DNA from: Staphylococcus argensis
Lineage (GTDB): Bacteria > Bacillota > Bacilli > Staphylococcales > Staphylococcaceae
DNA: 56,168 bases
Reading direction: 5' to 3'
Assembly (NCBI RefSeq): GCF_002902305.1
Contig: NZ_PPPX01000011.1
Span: 190,506-246,673 of the forward strand
Shown here: positions 1 to 8,562 of the stretch, piece after piece
Layout of the letters: each line of letters starts with the position of its first letter
Numbering within the stretch: the first letter of the stretch is position 1
Made by a program: the position numbers and the translations under genes
The notes under the pieces: generated by a model
The model's database searches: none
What the model saw: only the letters and a program-made list of their open reading frames with translations
What the model was told of the DNA's origin: nothing

Positions 1-1
1 A

Positions 2-400
2 TATACGAAAGAAGCTTTAATAAATACACAAGCAGATGGATATGCGAATGAATATTTTTACATTAGTTATACTCCTGAACAATTATCTACCTATAAAAAA
101 TATTACGAACCTCTAATTAAAAAGAATCAAAAGGATTTTGAAGAAGGTATGAAATATGCTCGTGAGGCTACTCACTATACGGCTAAACCTGATGTAGTAA
201 CAACTCTATTTAGTACTAAAAAGAAAGTTAGTAAAAAATATAACTTTGAAATGGCTACTCGGATAGCTAAATCAATTGAAAAAAACAACACTAATATGCC
301 GACTACCAGTTCTATAGACGTGATGTATACAGGTAATGAAATTCGTACTCAAAAGCCTTATTGGGGTGGCCAAAATGGCTCAAGTTATCAAATATTTTAA
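2..400 (+). CDS. DUF1672-type lipoprotein, 5'-truncated by window edge (candidate TilA-like immunity protein)
   Basis: The frame is open from base 2, the first complete codon, so the start lies outside the window. The visible 132 residues align almost without gaps to the C-terminal half of the 308-aa lipoprotein at 639-1565. Shared segments include YTPEQLSTYKKYYEPLIK, NQKDFEEGM and KPYW. This makes it a tandem paralogue. The family assignment to DUF1672 is from memory of staphylococcal lipoproteins with a TLYST-like segment. The immunity role is inferred from proximity to the lipase toxin at 1634. The stop TAA is at 398-400 and a broken toxin copy begins 90 bp later. Confidence 0.75.
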   Translation, partial: YTKEALINTQADGYANEYFYISYTPEQLSTYKKYYEPLIKKNQKDFEEGMKYAREATHYTAKPDVVTTLFSTKKKVSKKYNFEMATRIAKSIEKNNTNMPTTSSIDVMYTGNEIRTQKPYWGGQNGSSYQIF

Positions 401-489
401 TACTTATTCTATTTAAATTTTTAATATGAATAGGTTGAAATCACGCTTAATACTTAAACTAATAGATTATAATAATCGGGGGTAACGAC

Positions 490-630
490 ATGAATAATAA
501 CAGCAGAGTAAATATAAATAATCGAGATAAAGCCGAAATAGCGAGTTTTTGAGTCTACCAAAATGTTAATTCTAGATACCCAATTAATATAAATGATAAA
601 AAAATTAGATAAGACTACAAAGAAGACGAG
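490..630 (+). pseudogene. remnant of the TslA-like toxin gene (N-terminus only)
   Basis: ATG at 490 opens a frame reading MNNNSRVNINNRDKAEIASF and then TGA. The intact toxin at 1634 reads NKLNINDRDKAEIASFW at the same place, so the Trp codon TGG has become TGA. The similarity continues past the stop (VYQNVNS against VYQDINT, then NDKKI against NGKKF). It reaches a second in-frame stop (TAA) and fades near 630, just before the Shine-Dalgarno sequence of the next lipoprotein. This is a duplicated toxin gene with a nonsense mutation and nearly all of its body deleted. Its ATG aligns with the TTG at 1634, which helps place the true start of the intact copy. Confidence 0.85.
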
Positions 631-638
631 GTGACCAT

Positions 639-1565
639 ATGAAATTTAAACTTTCCCCCATTATTCTTTCAACTACTTTAATTTTAGGAGGTTGTACACC
701 TATGTTTCATGAAAAAGTTCCAGATAGAATCCCAGCTCAAGAGTATACAGGTCAAGAGTATACAGGTCAAGGCTATAAGGACGATCCACATGTAGATAAA
801 AAGTCTATTCATTTTGCTAAAAAGCATCGAAAATCTTTTGAGAAATCAGCCATACGATTTTTTAAAGATAATTTTAGCTTGAATGTAAAAGTAACGAAAT
901 TCGCTCCAATCAAAGATGGTGCCATTGTCTATATCCATTGTGATGATCATGATATTCAATTTAATGCTAGTTTATCCCTAGCACAAGATGACATTGATGA
1001 GGATAAGTCAATGAAAGTTAAAGAAGATGGTGATGGTATAGCGAATATGTTAGAACATGTCTTAACAGGATTTGAATATCGTGCCCATAAAAAAGAATAC
1101 GACCATTTATACAATTATTTAGATAAGAATAAAGAAAAATATCACTATACTGGTTATACCAAAGAAGCAATAACCAATACACAAGCGAGTGGTTATGCAA
1201 ATGAGTATTTCTATATCACTTATACTCCTGAACAATTATCTACCTATAAGAAATACTACGAACCACTAATTAAAATGAACCAAAAAGATTTTGAAGAAGG
1301 AATGAGGAAAGCACGTGAAGATACCCATTACAAAGCTAAACCTATTACGGTAACTACACTTTATAGCACTGACAAACCTTTCAAAAAATCTATTAGTGGT
1401 GATTATGCAGATAAAATGGTGAGAGATATTGAACAAGATGAAAGTAACATGCCATCTACTAGTAGGATAGATATAATGATAGGCAACAATATAATTTATA
1501 CAGCCAAACCTTATTGGAGTGGAGAAGGAGCAGTCGATTATGTAGCTTTTGATAATGATTATTGA
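639..1565 (+). CDS. DUF1672-type lipoprotein, candidate immunity protein for the adjacent lipase toxin
   Basis: 308 aa. A lipoprotein signal peptide is clear: a basic N-terminus, a hydrophobic stretch and lipobox LGGC with the lipidated Cys at residue 19. The mature protein should be tethered outside the membrane. Residues 34-45 contain a short duplication (EYTGQ twice). The rest is hydrophilic and resembles staphylococcal DUF1672 proteins. A good ribosome site (gaggtgacc) precedes ATG 639. It lies 68 bp upstream of the lipase-toxin gene and duplicates the partial gene at 2-400. In S. aureus a lipoprotein, TilA, neutralises the secreted phospholipase TslA. Equating this protein with TilA is inference from context and surface location. 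Confidence 0.75.
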   Translation: MKFKLSPIILSTTLILGGCTPMFHEKVPDRIPAQEYTGQEYTGQGYKDDPHVDKKSIHFAKKHRKSFEKSAIRFFKDNFSLNVKVTKFAPIKDGAIVYIHCDDHDIQFNASLSLAQDDIDEDKSMKVKEDGDGIANMLEHVLTGFEYRAHKKEYDHLYNYLDKNKEKYHYTGYTKEAITNTQASGYANEYFYITYTPEQLSTYKKYYEPLIKMNQKDFEEGMRKAREDTHYKAKPITVTTLYSTDKPFKKSISGDYADKMVRDIEQDESNMPSTSRIDIMIGNNIIYTAKPYWSGEGAVDYVAFDNDY

Positions 1566-1633
1566 ACTAAAATATATAGAGATTGATAAACTATTGCAAA
1601 ACAACAAAGATATAACTAATAGAGGTGATCAAT

Positions 1634-3823
1634 TTGAATAAGTTAAACATTAATGATAGAGACAAAGCCGAAATTGCGAGTTTTTGGGTATATCAGGACA
1701 TTAATACTGCTAGACCATTTAAAGTCAATGGTAAAAAATTTAAACAGGTACATAAAGAAACTGATGACAAGAATAATAACCAAAATGGCGGCGTTGATAT
1801 GAAAGTGTTTGAACTGATAGATGATAATAACCAACCTACTGGTAAGCAAGTCGTCGCTTTCCAAGGTACCGATAGTAGTGAAAATGAAAACTCAGATAAT
1901 CCCTTTTTCTTACCCGACGATTGGGTAGAAGATATAATGCTGGGAAATGACGAGAATGCTACAACTAAAATGTTAGATGAAAGTAAAGAATTCTATGATA
2001 ATTATTTAACTAAACTTAGCGACGCTAAAACACTAAACGATAATTCTTTTAAGAAAAAGTATAATGCTAATCGAAAAGATTTCCTTAATAAATCTATTGA
2101 AGGTGTTACAGGGAATTCTCAAGGCGGTGCCTCAGCTAAAAGAATAGGTCAAGAATATCCAGATGTAGATGTTATAACTACAGATCCAGCACGTTTTCCT
2201 TTATCTGCATGGAATAAGGATGGTAAACCTTTCTATAAAAACATCATTGATTATACATCAATCTTTGATATATTAACTAATATTCAAAGAGGTATTGGTA
2301 ATAATATGCCTAACAAGGAAGTGAGTGTAATTAATGGTTCACCTGGTTTAACTCATATAGTTGAAAGCCATACTGGCTATCATCGTAAATTTAATAAAAA
2401 AGATAATACCTATGAAGATATTCCTATCAAGATTAAATCTGTAAATGATACTGAAGTTAAGCATGGTAAGAAGGTTCCAAAAACAATTGAGGTTAAAGTT
2501 GAAATGGATGATCTCATTCCTATCAACGTCTGGACAGGTGAGTCCATCGCTAAAAGCGGTAATAGTGGATTGATTCAACTCAATTTAGATAATTTATCTA
2601 AATTAAGTGATATGGTCACCAACGAAACAAGTACATCACTGAACGAGTGTTGTGATTTTTTACATGAGAGTTACAACATAGCCGAAAAAGAAAACAAAGA
2701 ATTTGGAAACCGTAAAGAGAGATTATCGAAAGATATTAAAGATACTATTGAATTATCATTAATGGCAAGTATTCATACTCAATTAGAAATGGCCGCACCA
2801 CAACTTATTTCAATACTTGATGAAGCAGAAGTTATTTTAACAAGTATTAATCAAATTTTAGAAGATTCTTCTCCTTTACCAAAACTTGAGGGCTACGGTC
2901 CTATCAAAGAAAATTTAATAAGTAACAATAATTTATTAAGAAATGGTATAGAAACTATTAACACTAACCTAGGTGATGTAATTAAACAAATTTTTAAAAA
3001 TATTGTTCATGAATTAATGGACGGAGTCGCTGCGGAATTAATGAAGCATCTTAAAATAGTAGATTCAAATATTAAGAGTATTAAAAAGCAAAATGACACG
3101 TTCGGTAAACAAATTAAAGATGTTAAAAAAATTATGGAAGAGCAAGACGCCACTATTTTAGATGGTAATGTAAACATTCGTTATAGTAACAATCACATGG
3201 TTAAAGGTAAGATGGAAAAATCTCATTATTTGAAAAATAAGATGAGTATTCTTAATGACCACATTGATAATGGTGTTAAAAAAATAGGTGATTTCTTAGA
3301 GGGATTATATGATAATGTTTTTGCAAGTAATTCTAAAATATATCACAATATACTTGAACACTTTGATAGATTATTGAGTTCTATTCATACTGCTGAATCT
3401 GTAATATCTTCTCCGCAGTTTAAATTACTTACTAAGACACGTCTTGTATCTCCATTATTAATTTCATCACTTAAAGCTACCTTACCCATGCTAGAGCATG
3501 AGATACACAATATAAAAAAACTTATTCAAGATCTACACGCTTTAGCACCACTTATTTCCGGTAAGATAGACGATATCGTACTACAGTTAAAGCCTTATAT
3601 TGTTGAACTTATTTTCTCCGCTACACATTATAATAATATGTTTTTACTTAATTCTTCAGCCCAAGGCCGCCTTGACCAAATGGCTCAACAATTCGAAGTA
3701 GTTGTTAATGGCTTAAATGAGAATGAGGGCGAAGCGATTAGAGCTATGGATCAATCAGCTCAATTACTTAGAAATAATATGACAATTGTTAAAGATCAAC
3801 TCGAAAAGCTGGCTGTTTATTAG
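1634..3823 (+). CDS. tslA: TslA-like type VII-secreted lipase toxin with reversed domain order
   Basis: 729 aa from TTG 1634. A GTG at 1625 is also in frame but lies inside the Shine-Dalgarno sequence agaggtgat, and the pseudogene at 490 starts at the position matching the TTG. Residues about 1-260 form an alpha/beta-hydrolase/lipase domain: VVAFQGTD, then the nucleophile elbow GNSQGG (Ser about 162), a candidate acid in TTDPAR and candidate His in SHTGYHRKF. From about 320 to the end it is a long helical, low-Cys region resembling LXG-type secretion domains. S. aureus TslA has this toxin-first layout and is a phospholipase A secreted by the type VII system. No small helical partner genes (TlaA1/2 type) follow; a terminator comes 51 bp later. 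Partners may lie left of the window. Confidence 0.8.
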   Translation: MNKLNINDRDKAEIASFWVYQDINTARPFKVNGKKFKQVHKETDDKNNNQNGGVDMKVFELIDDNNQPTGKQVVAFQGTDSSENENSDNPFFLPDDWVEDIMLGNDENATTKMLDESKEFYDNYLTKLSDAKTLNDNSFKKKYNANRKDFLNKSIEGVTGNSQGGASAKRIGQEYPDVDVITTDPARFPLSAWNKDGKPFYKNIIDYTSIFDILTNIQRGIGNNMPNKEVSVINGSPGLTHIVESHTGYHRKFNKKDNTYEDIPIKIKSVNDTEVKHGKKVPKTIEVKVEMDDLIPINVWTGESIAKSGNSGLIQLNLDNLSKLSDMVTNETSTSLNECCDFLHESYNIAEKENKEFGNRKERLSKDIKDTIELSLMASIHTQLEMAAPQLISILDEAEVILTSINQILEDSSPLPKLEGYGPIKENLISNNNLLRNGIETINTNLGDVIKQIFKNIVHELMDGVAAELMKHLKIVDSNIKSIKKQNDTFGKQIKDVKKIMEEQDATILDGNVNIRYSNNHMVKGKMEKSHYLKNKMSILNDHIDNGVKKIGDFLEGLYDNVFASNSKIYHNILEHFDRLLSSIHTAESVISSPQFKLLTKTRLVSPLLISSLKATLPMLEHEIHNIKKLIQDLHALAPLISGKIDDIVLQLKPYIVELIFSATHYNNMFLLNSSAQGRLDQMAQQFEVVVNGLNENEGEAIRAMDQSAQLLRNNMTIVKDQLEKLAVY

Positions 3824-3874
3824 TTTTTGCACCCACCTACACAATAATCATCCTATTTCATCTTCACCCACCAC

Positions 3875-3904
3875 AAAAAGGAGTGACTTCTGTCACTCCT
3901 TTTA
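3875..3904 (+). terminator. intrinsic terminator after the lipase toxin
   Basis: Stem AAAAGGAGTGAC / GTCACTCCTTTT with a 4-nt loop (ttct), ending in a T run. It closes the lipoprotein/toxin locus. Confidence 0.85.
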
Positions 3905-4226
3905 CTCTGACTTATTCTATTTTCGTATTTGCTTTACTATTCGCAACCTCGTCGCTTCGATGTTTATTATATCTGCATTAAACTTCCACTAAGCACGACC
4001 GCCTACTTTTCAGCCCTTCAAACCAATAGTCCACTTCGTACGATTGTACTTAGCAAGAACACTCAATCTTTTAACTTTCTGTTGCAAACCACAAATCACA
4101 CGAGTTTTAAAGTTAGCTCGCCAGCCTTTCAACTCAGTCGTTCACTTCGCACTATTGTCTATAATTAAAACACTAAGCCTCCCGAATCAATCATACAACT
4201 CGCGCGACTGTACTTAGCTAGAACAC
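3905..4226. repeat. gene-free spacer with degenerate direct repeats
   Basis: No credible gene. A 26-bp segment at 4044-4069 (starting tgtacttagcaagaacac) recurs at 4209-4234 with one clear mismatch; the second copy runs into the 3' end of the minus-strand membrane protein. A looser pair is tagtccacttcgtacgattg (4027-4046) and tcgttcacttcgcactattg (about 4138-4157). This looks like decayed repeated sequence. I see no inverted ends or transposase. Confidence 0.5.
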
Positions 4227-4646
4227 TCAATCTTTCTTAACTGGATCTTTAATAATGGCTTTTCTTAATAAGAAGAATAAGAGTACGAAGCCTGCAGTAA
4301 TAATGGTATGACCGATACCAGCAAAGCCTGCGAATGATTCAGGCACGTGCCAACCGATAACTTGGTATGTTCCTTTAACTGCCATCATGCCGACTGTAAC
4401 GATGACGCCGATATTGTAAATAATGAAGAACCAATTAAATAGATAATAGGAACTTAATTTAAATACTTTTACGAGTGGAAGTAAGAGTAAATGCATCATC
4501 ATGCCTAGGATGAGTGTATGTGTGTGGACGACCACAAGTTGTGTGTCGCCGGTAAAGTGATGTGCAACGGTGAGTTCGCGGTAGTAGAATCCACTGAACA
4601 AACCAATTGCCGTATAGAATAAGAACGCATATAAGACTCTGCGCAT
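4227..4646 (-). CDS. DUF2871-type four-helix membrane protein
   Basis: 139 aa with four predicted membrane helices (about residues 7-23, 42-60, 68-88 and 106-126). It has a conserved-looking HTHTLILGMMMHLLLLP segment (HTH and a further His in helix 2) that could bind metal or heme. It resembles the DUF2871 family by length and layout. It lies downstream of YcnI- and CopCD-like genes on the same strand, so a copper-related role is plausible but is inference. Ribosome site aaggagg precedes the ATG at 4646. Confidence 0.65.
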   Translation of the reverse strand: MRRVLYAFLFYTAIGLFSGFYYRELTVAHHFTGDTQLVVVHTHTLILGMMMHLLLLPLVKVFKLSSYYLFNWFFIIYNIGVIVTVGMMAVKGTYQVIGWHVPESFAGFAGIGHTIITAGFVLLFFLLRKAIIKDPVKKD

Positions 4647-4812
4647 AGTCAGTCCTCCTTCAAGTGAAAGGAGCGGTGTACAATATCCCCTTTTGTTTGA
4701 GGAACCGCCGAACTCCGCTAAATTTCATTCAGCCCAACCTTCAGCGATTCACCTCACAACGTTTACATATTGAATGCCCGCTTCTCACTCTTTCTCTATC
4801 ACTTCTATTCTA

Positions 4813-5405
4813 TCATGATTTACATGATTTCTTAAAAATTGCAACGAGGGACAAGATAATTGCCACAATGGAAAGAATCCATAGACTGACTGGTGCGTGA
4901 TCTGCTTTCGCATCCTCGTCACCGTTATCGTCCTGCGCTGCACCTTTCTTCACTTTCGTTACTGGTGCAGGTGTCTCAGCATCTTCGCCGCCAGTCCATT
5001 TCACTACATCGCCATTATCATAAGTTTGATAGGCTTTCCAGCTAAACTCGCCTTCTTTGTCAGGATTGGCAACTTGAATCGGTAAATTGATAAATTCATT
5101 CGGACCAATGCCATCTTTCTTCGCAGTCCAAGTGATTTTTTGATATTATCTTTTTTATCTTTCGTAAAATGATGGTCGAACGTTACGTCGGGTGCTACAC
5201 CTACGACTTCAACACCTTTGGGAACTTCGAGTTCAATTTTATTCGTATTCGCGTCTTTTTCTACAGGTACACGCACATCATATTTTTCATAAGAACCTGG
5301 TTCGCTCGTGTCAGGGTTTAACGTCACATGTGCTTGAGCCACTGACATGAGGCTTAATACGATAACGCCTGTAATCATCGTCGCAATAACTTTACGTAAC
5401 ATCAT
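4813..5405 (-). pseudogene. ycnI: YcnI (DUF1775) copper-associated protein, single-base frameshift
   Basis: The gene is read in two frames. 5405 down to about 5140 encodes a signal peptide ending AQAHVTLNP (the His after cleavage is the usual copper-binding N-terminus of this family) and the first half of the DUF1775 domain. The rest, in the -1 frame from about 5136 to 4813, gives ITWTAK, INLPIQV and a YQTYDNGDVVKWTG end, then a C-terminal membrane anchor. The junction is a run of six A on the coding strand (T6 at 5136-5141); seven A would restore one frame of about 195 aa. This could be a real inactivation, a phase-variable tract or a sequencing error. It lies 9 bp from the CopCD gene. Confidence 0.8.
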
Positions 5406-5414
5406 AATCCTCCT

Positions 5415-6668
5415 TTAAGTTGGTATATTAATTTGACTCATAATGACACCGAGTAAGATGAGCACGATGCCTACAGTGAGTTCAACATATAATGGCCCTT
5501 TCTTTGCTCGACCTTGTGCGCCTAATGCACGAACCGTTTGGTACAAGCCAAGTGCCATCATTAAGATAGTGAGAATAATTTTACCTATCAGTAATAAACT
5601 CCACGTCTGAACTTCGGACCATAAGACTGAGAGATGCGTTTGGTCAAAGAACATAAGCACACCTGAAGCGATGAGAAGTGCAACTGCGCACATATTGAGT
5701 TTGAATAAAAATGCTCTTACGTGAGGCATAGATTGCCGATGTGTAGACTGGCATGCATCAATGACCAAGTACACGAGCGCACCTAACCATAATGACATGC
5801 CTAATAAATGACATACACGAATGGCAATAGACCATAATGCGATATGTTGATTCCACGCATGGCCAGACATACTGAGTGCAATAAGAATGACGAGGGGTAC
5901 GAGTGTATACCAACTCTGATGCATATGTCTTAACGTCCATAAATATAGGAAGACGATGATGGCGATAGCTGACAGTATAAATGGTGATTGCAGCAACGTT
6001 GCTTTGTTCAAGGATATTAAATCTTGAACGACGTCTGAAGACAAGGTCATCATGTAGAGCAATGCACTTAAGCCCATCATCATCATGGCGCACCATGCTA
6101 CGGCTGGTTGTTGAGGTAGGATGGAATAACTTCGTAAACCACGACGTCGTGCGAGTAGGTTCACGAGATAAAGTCCTACGCAAACAATTACACTACCTTC
6201 TGCGAGATAACGCACAAGTCCAAACCATACACTCGGTTGTGCGTACCAAGGCGGTGTCGTATCAACTTTATCTGCTGTCTTCTCTTTCACGGAGAAATTG
6301 TAACTATTTCCGACTTCGTGACCATCAGCTGAAATGGCATGCCACTTCACTTGATGTGTTCCTTTATCTAAATGATCAACGTTGAACGTTAATTTCTTCG
6401 ATGAGCCTGTTTCGTTAGGCTCGAGTTGCTCAAGTTCTTTACCTTTATCATCATAAAGTGTAATACCCGAGTGTTTCGTATGCACCGGTTCGTTGAAGGT
6501 CATCGTAATCTTCTCAGGTGACTGTTTCACTACTGCATCTTTATCAGGCTGCACTTGTTCGAGTGTCGCGTGGGCAGACACTGGTTGAGACACACTCAAT
6601 AATGTAATGATGAGACCCATGATGAGAACGAGTGTCATTTTATGTATATGTTTAACTATCCATCTCAT
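5415..6668 (-). CDS. ycnJ: copper resistance protein, CopC-CopD fusion (YcnJ-like)
   Basis: 417 aa. A signal peptide ends near SAHATLEQ, where the mature N-terminal His is the typical CopC copper ligand. A CopC beta-sandwich follows (about 32-128, with FNEPVHTKHSG and a conserved HAISADGHEVG). Then comes an eight-helix CopD membrane domain (about 148-415). The CopC-CopD fusion with YcnI next to it matches the Bacillus ycnKJI-type copper-import cluster, but no YcnK-like repressor is present here. The start ATG at 6668 follows gcgaggaggatt. Transcription probably continues into ycnI and the DUF2871 gene. Confidence 0.85.
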   Translation of the reverse strand: MRWIVKHIHKMTLVLIMGLIITLLSVSQPVSAHATLEQVQPDKDAVVKQSPEKITMTFNEPVHTKHSGITLYDDKGKELEQLEPNETGSSKKLTFNVDHLDKGTHQVKWHAISADGHEVGNSYNFSVKEKTADKVDTTPPWYAQPSVWFGLVRYLAEGSVIVCVGLYLVNLLARRRGLRSYSILPQQPAVAWCAMMMMGLSALLYMMTLSSDVVQDLISLNKATLLQSPFILSAIAIIVFLYLWTLRHMHQSWYTLVPLVILIALSMSGHAWNQHIALWSIAIRVCHLLGMSLWLGALVYLVIDACQSTHRQSMPHVRAFLFKLNMCAVALLIASGVLMFFDQTHLSVLWSEVQTWSLLLIGKIILTILMMALGLYQTVRALGAQGRAKKGPLYVELTVGIVLILLGVIMSQINIPT

Positions 6669-7040
6669 CGCAATCCTCCTAGTGATATTATGTCATTGTT
6701 CAATGATATTAAATTGGTGTGCCTAACACAATAGTAATTCTAATTTGTCATTGATTGTCCACATCTGTAGGGGGGGTTGCTTACCGTTTTAGGCAAAATG
6801 TGACGCGTTTCTTCTATTATATATATAGGAGGAAATGAGTGATGTAGAGATGAGAAAAAGTTCACTTATATGGGGATGGTAATAGAAATTCAACAATAGT
6901 AAGTCATATGTTGCGTCCATAGCATTACGCAGTCACACCTTACAGTGAGTCCTACCCAGAATGTCATTTACCTTTAGCTCTTCCACGGAACTCCCCCACT
7001 TTTAAAACGCTCGCCTCTCTAAAAAAATACACCCAAACAT
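6669..7040. other. intergenic region upstream of the copper cluster
   Basis: No gene recognised. It should contain the copCD promoter (minus strand). A TACANNTGTA-like half match (acatctgta near 6761) is too weak to call a CopY site. On the plus strand a strong ribosome-site sequence (taggagg, 6826-6832) is followed 9 bp later by ATG TAG, a start codon directly followed by a stop. I could not identify a promoter for it. Confidence 0.4.
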
Positions 7041-7073
7041 AAAAACGCTCCCCTCCTATGAGAGAAGCGTTTC
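7041..7073 (-). terminator. terminator of the YhgE/Pip-like exporter gene
   Basis: Inverted repeat aaacgct / agcgttt with partial inner pairing, 30 bp past the stop of the minus-strand gene. A T run follows on that strand. Confidence 0.75.
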
Positions 7074-7102
7074 ATCGTCCCGAAATCGTTCCATTCCACT
7101 TA

Positions 7103-8392
7103 TTAAGATGGAATTTCTGTACGTTTGTCGCTGTGTTTTTTAAGAATAGTTGCAACGAGAATCGCAATGACACCGTAAATCATGAAGCTGATGAGCATCC
7201 ACATTGTACCATTCAATGTGATGTGGTGATTCATGTAGAGGATATTTCTAACAGATGTTGCATAGTGAGTGAATGGATTCCAGCTCACGATATATTTTTG
7301 ATAGAACTTAGGTAACATTTCAGTTGGGAACATCACGAGTTGAATGCTGAAGAACATTGCTAGGAAGAAGATAGGTACAACTGCCATAGTAAGCAATGTC
7401 ATGCTTCCAAGCACTAGCGCGATGAAACCAAGGATTGTTAATGAAATGAACAGTGCCATGCGTGCAGTGTTAGGGAAATCAAATCCTAGCACACCTGACA
7501 TGAAGTATACATAGCCAAAGCCGCCTACAAATGCAGTGATGACTGCGAAGAGCATTTGTACTAATGATGCTTTGATGCGACTACCAATTGAAACGTTGTT
7601 AGTTGTTCTGAATGCATAGAATAATAATACTGAAGCTAAGATTGAGCTCATCCATACTGGCATGAACATTAAGAATGGTGCATTACCGCCACCTTGATGA
7701 TCTTTCACTTCATGCATTTTGTGATCTTTAACTTTCACGGGAGTTGTTAAGTCATTAATATCTTGAGGTGATACTTTCACATCTTGTTTAGCAAGCGTAC
7801 TTGTTGCTTGTTGTGTAATTTGTTTATTGATGTTGTCACCTACGCCACTGAGCACTTGAGATGCGATTTGAGATGCTTGCTTGTTGGCACCGTCATTAAC
7901 AGTTGTGTAAACTTTTGCTTTTTCAACTTTGATGTCGTTATTGCCACCTTGTTGTTGCATTTTCTCTTTCATTTGTTTCGCTTTTTCTTCTGGAATATCT
8001 CCAGATTTCACTTTATCTTGCATTTCTTGTTTTTTCGCGTCCATGATGACTTTTTGAGTTTTGCTCATTGCGTGTTTAGAGAAATCTTTTTCAAGTACGA
8101 TCATACCGTAATATTTTTGATCTTCTAAGCCATTTTTTGCTTTTTTCTCACTGTTGACGCTTGTCCATTTAACTGTATCTGAATCGCTATCAGTGAGTTT
8201 ATCTTCAAGTTTGTCCCCTATTTTAATATCTTTATCTTGAATTGTAGTCCCTTTATCATGATTCACGATTGCGATAGGTAAGTTTTTAGGTTTAGGGTTA
8301 AAAGCTGGGTAGAATGCTAAGGCGAAGATGCCTAGGATAACTAATATTACAATGGGTGCTAACCATAAGAATTTACTTTTTAAAATATTCAT
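7103..8392 (-). CDS. YhgE/Pip-type (ABC-2-like) membrane protein
   Basis: 429 aa from ATG 8392, chosen because aaaggaggg sits 8 bp upstream; two longer in-frame starts lack a ribosome site. Architecture: one N-terminal helix (about 9-28), a roughly 210-residue extracytoplasmic region rich in Lys/Gln with the family-typical IAIVNHDKGT near its start, then five C-terminal helices. The layout is that of YhgE/Pip and ABC-2 permease-like proteins, which are linked to export of lipids or drugs or to phage infection. No ATPase gene is adjacent. The divergent TetR gene is probably its repressor. Confidence 0.8.
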   Translation of the reverse strand: MNILKSKFLWLAPIVILVILGIFALAFYPAFNPKPKNLPIAIVNHDKGTTIQDKDIKIGDKLEDKLTDSDSDTVKWTSVNSEKKAKNGLEDQKYYGMIVLEKDFSKHAMSKTQKVIMDAKKQEMQDKVKSGDIPEEKAKQMKEKMQQQGGNNDIKVEKAKVYTTVNDGANKQASQIASQVLSGVGDNINKQITQQATSTLAKQDVKVSPQDINDLTTPVKVKDHKMHEVKDHQGGGNAPFLMFMPVWMSSILASVLLFYAFRTTNNVSIGSRIKASLVQMLFAVITAFVGGFGYVYFMSGVLGFDFPNTARMALFISLTILGFIALVLGSMTLLTMAVVPIFFLAMFFSIQLVMFPTEMLPKFYQKYIVSWNPFTHYATSVRNILYMNHHITLNGTMWMLISFMIYGVIAILVATILKKHSDKRTEIPS

Positions 8393-8413
8393 CACTGTCG
8401 CCCTCCTTTTATT

Positions 8414-8516
8414 AAACATTGTGTTGAATATCAATTACGTTGTCTATAATAATAGCTGTATAATAGATTACAATATGCAATATCCACCGATATGTACATT
8501 AATCAACACTGTGTTG
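8414..8516. promoter_or_regulatory. candidate TetR operators between divergent genes
   Basis: CAACACTGTGTTG at 8504-8516 is a perfect 13-bp inverted repeat. A related site, aacattgtgttg at 8415-8426, overlaps the region just upstream of the exporter ribosome site. TetR family repressors usually bind such palindromes between themselves and a divergent target. Assignment to the regulator at 8563 is inference. Confidence 0.6.
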
Positions 8517-8562
8517 TATATTGTTCATTTACTCGAAAAAATTCTTATAAAGAAGGGTTACT

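Noticed and set aside
5758..6183. 141-aa minus-strand frame within copCD
   Set aside because: Lies entirely in another frame of a well-supported CopC-CopD gene, with Arg/His/Thr-rich nonsense composition and no ribosome site.
6755..6772. CopY-like operator upstream of the copper cluster
   Set aside because: acatctgta has poor symmetry and lies about 90 bp from the start codon; not better than chance.
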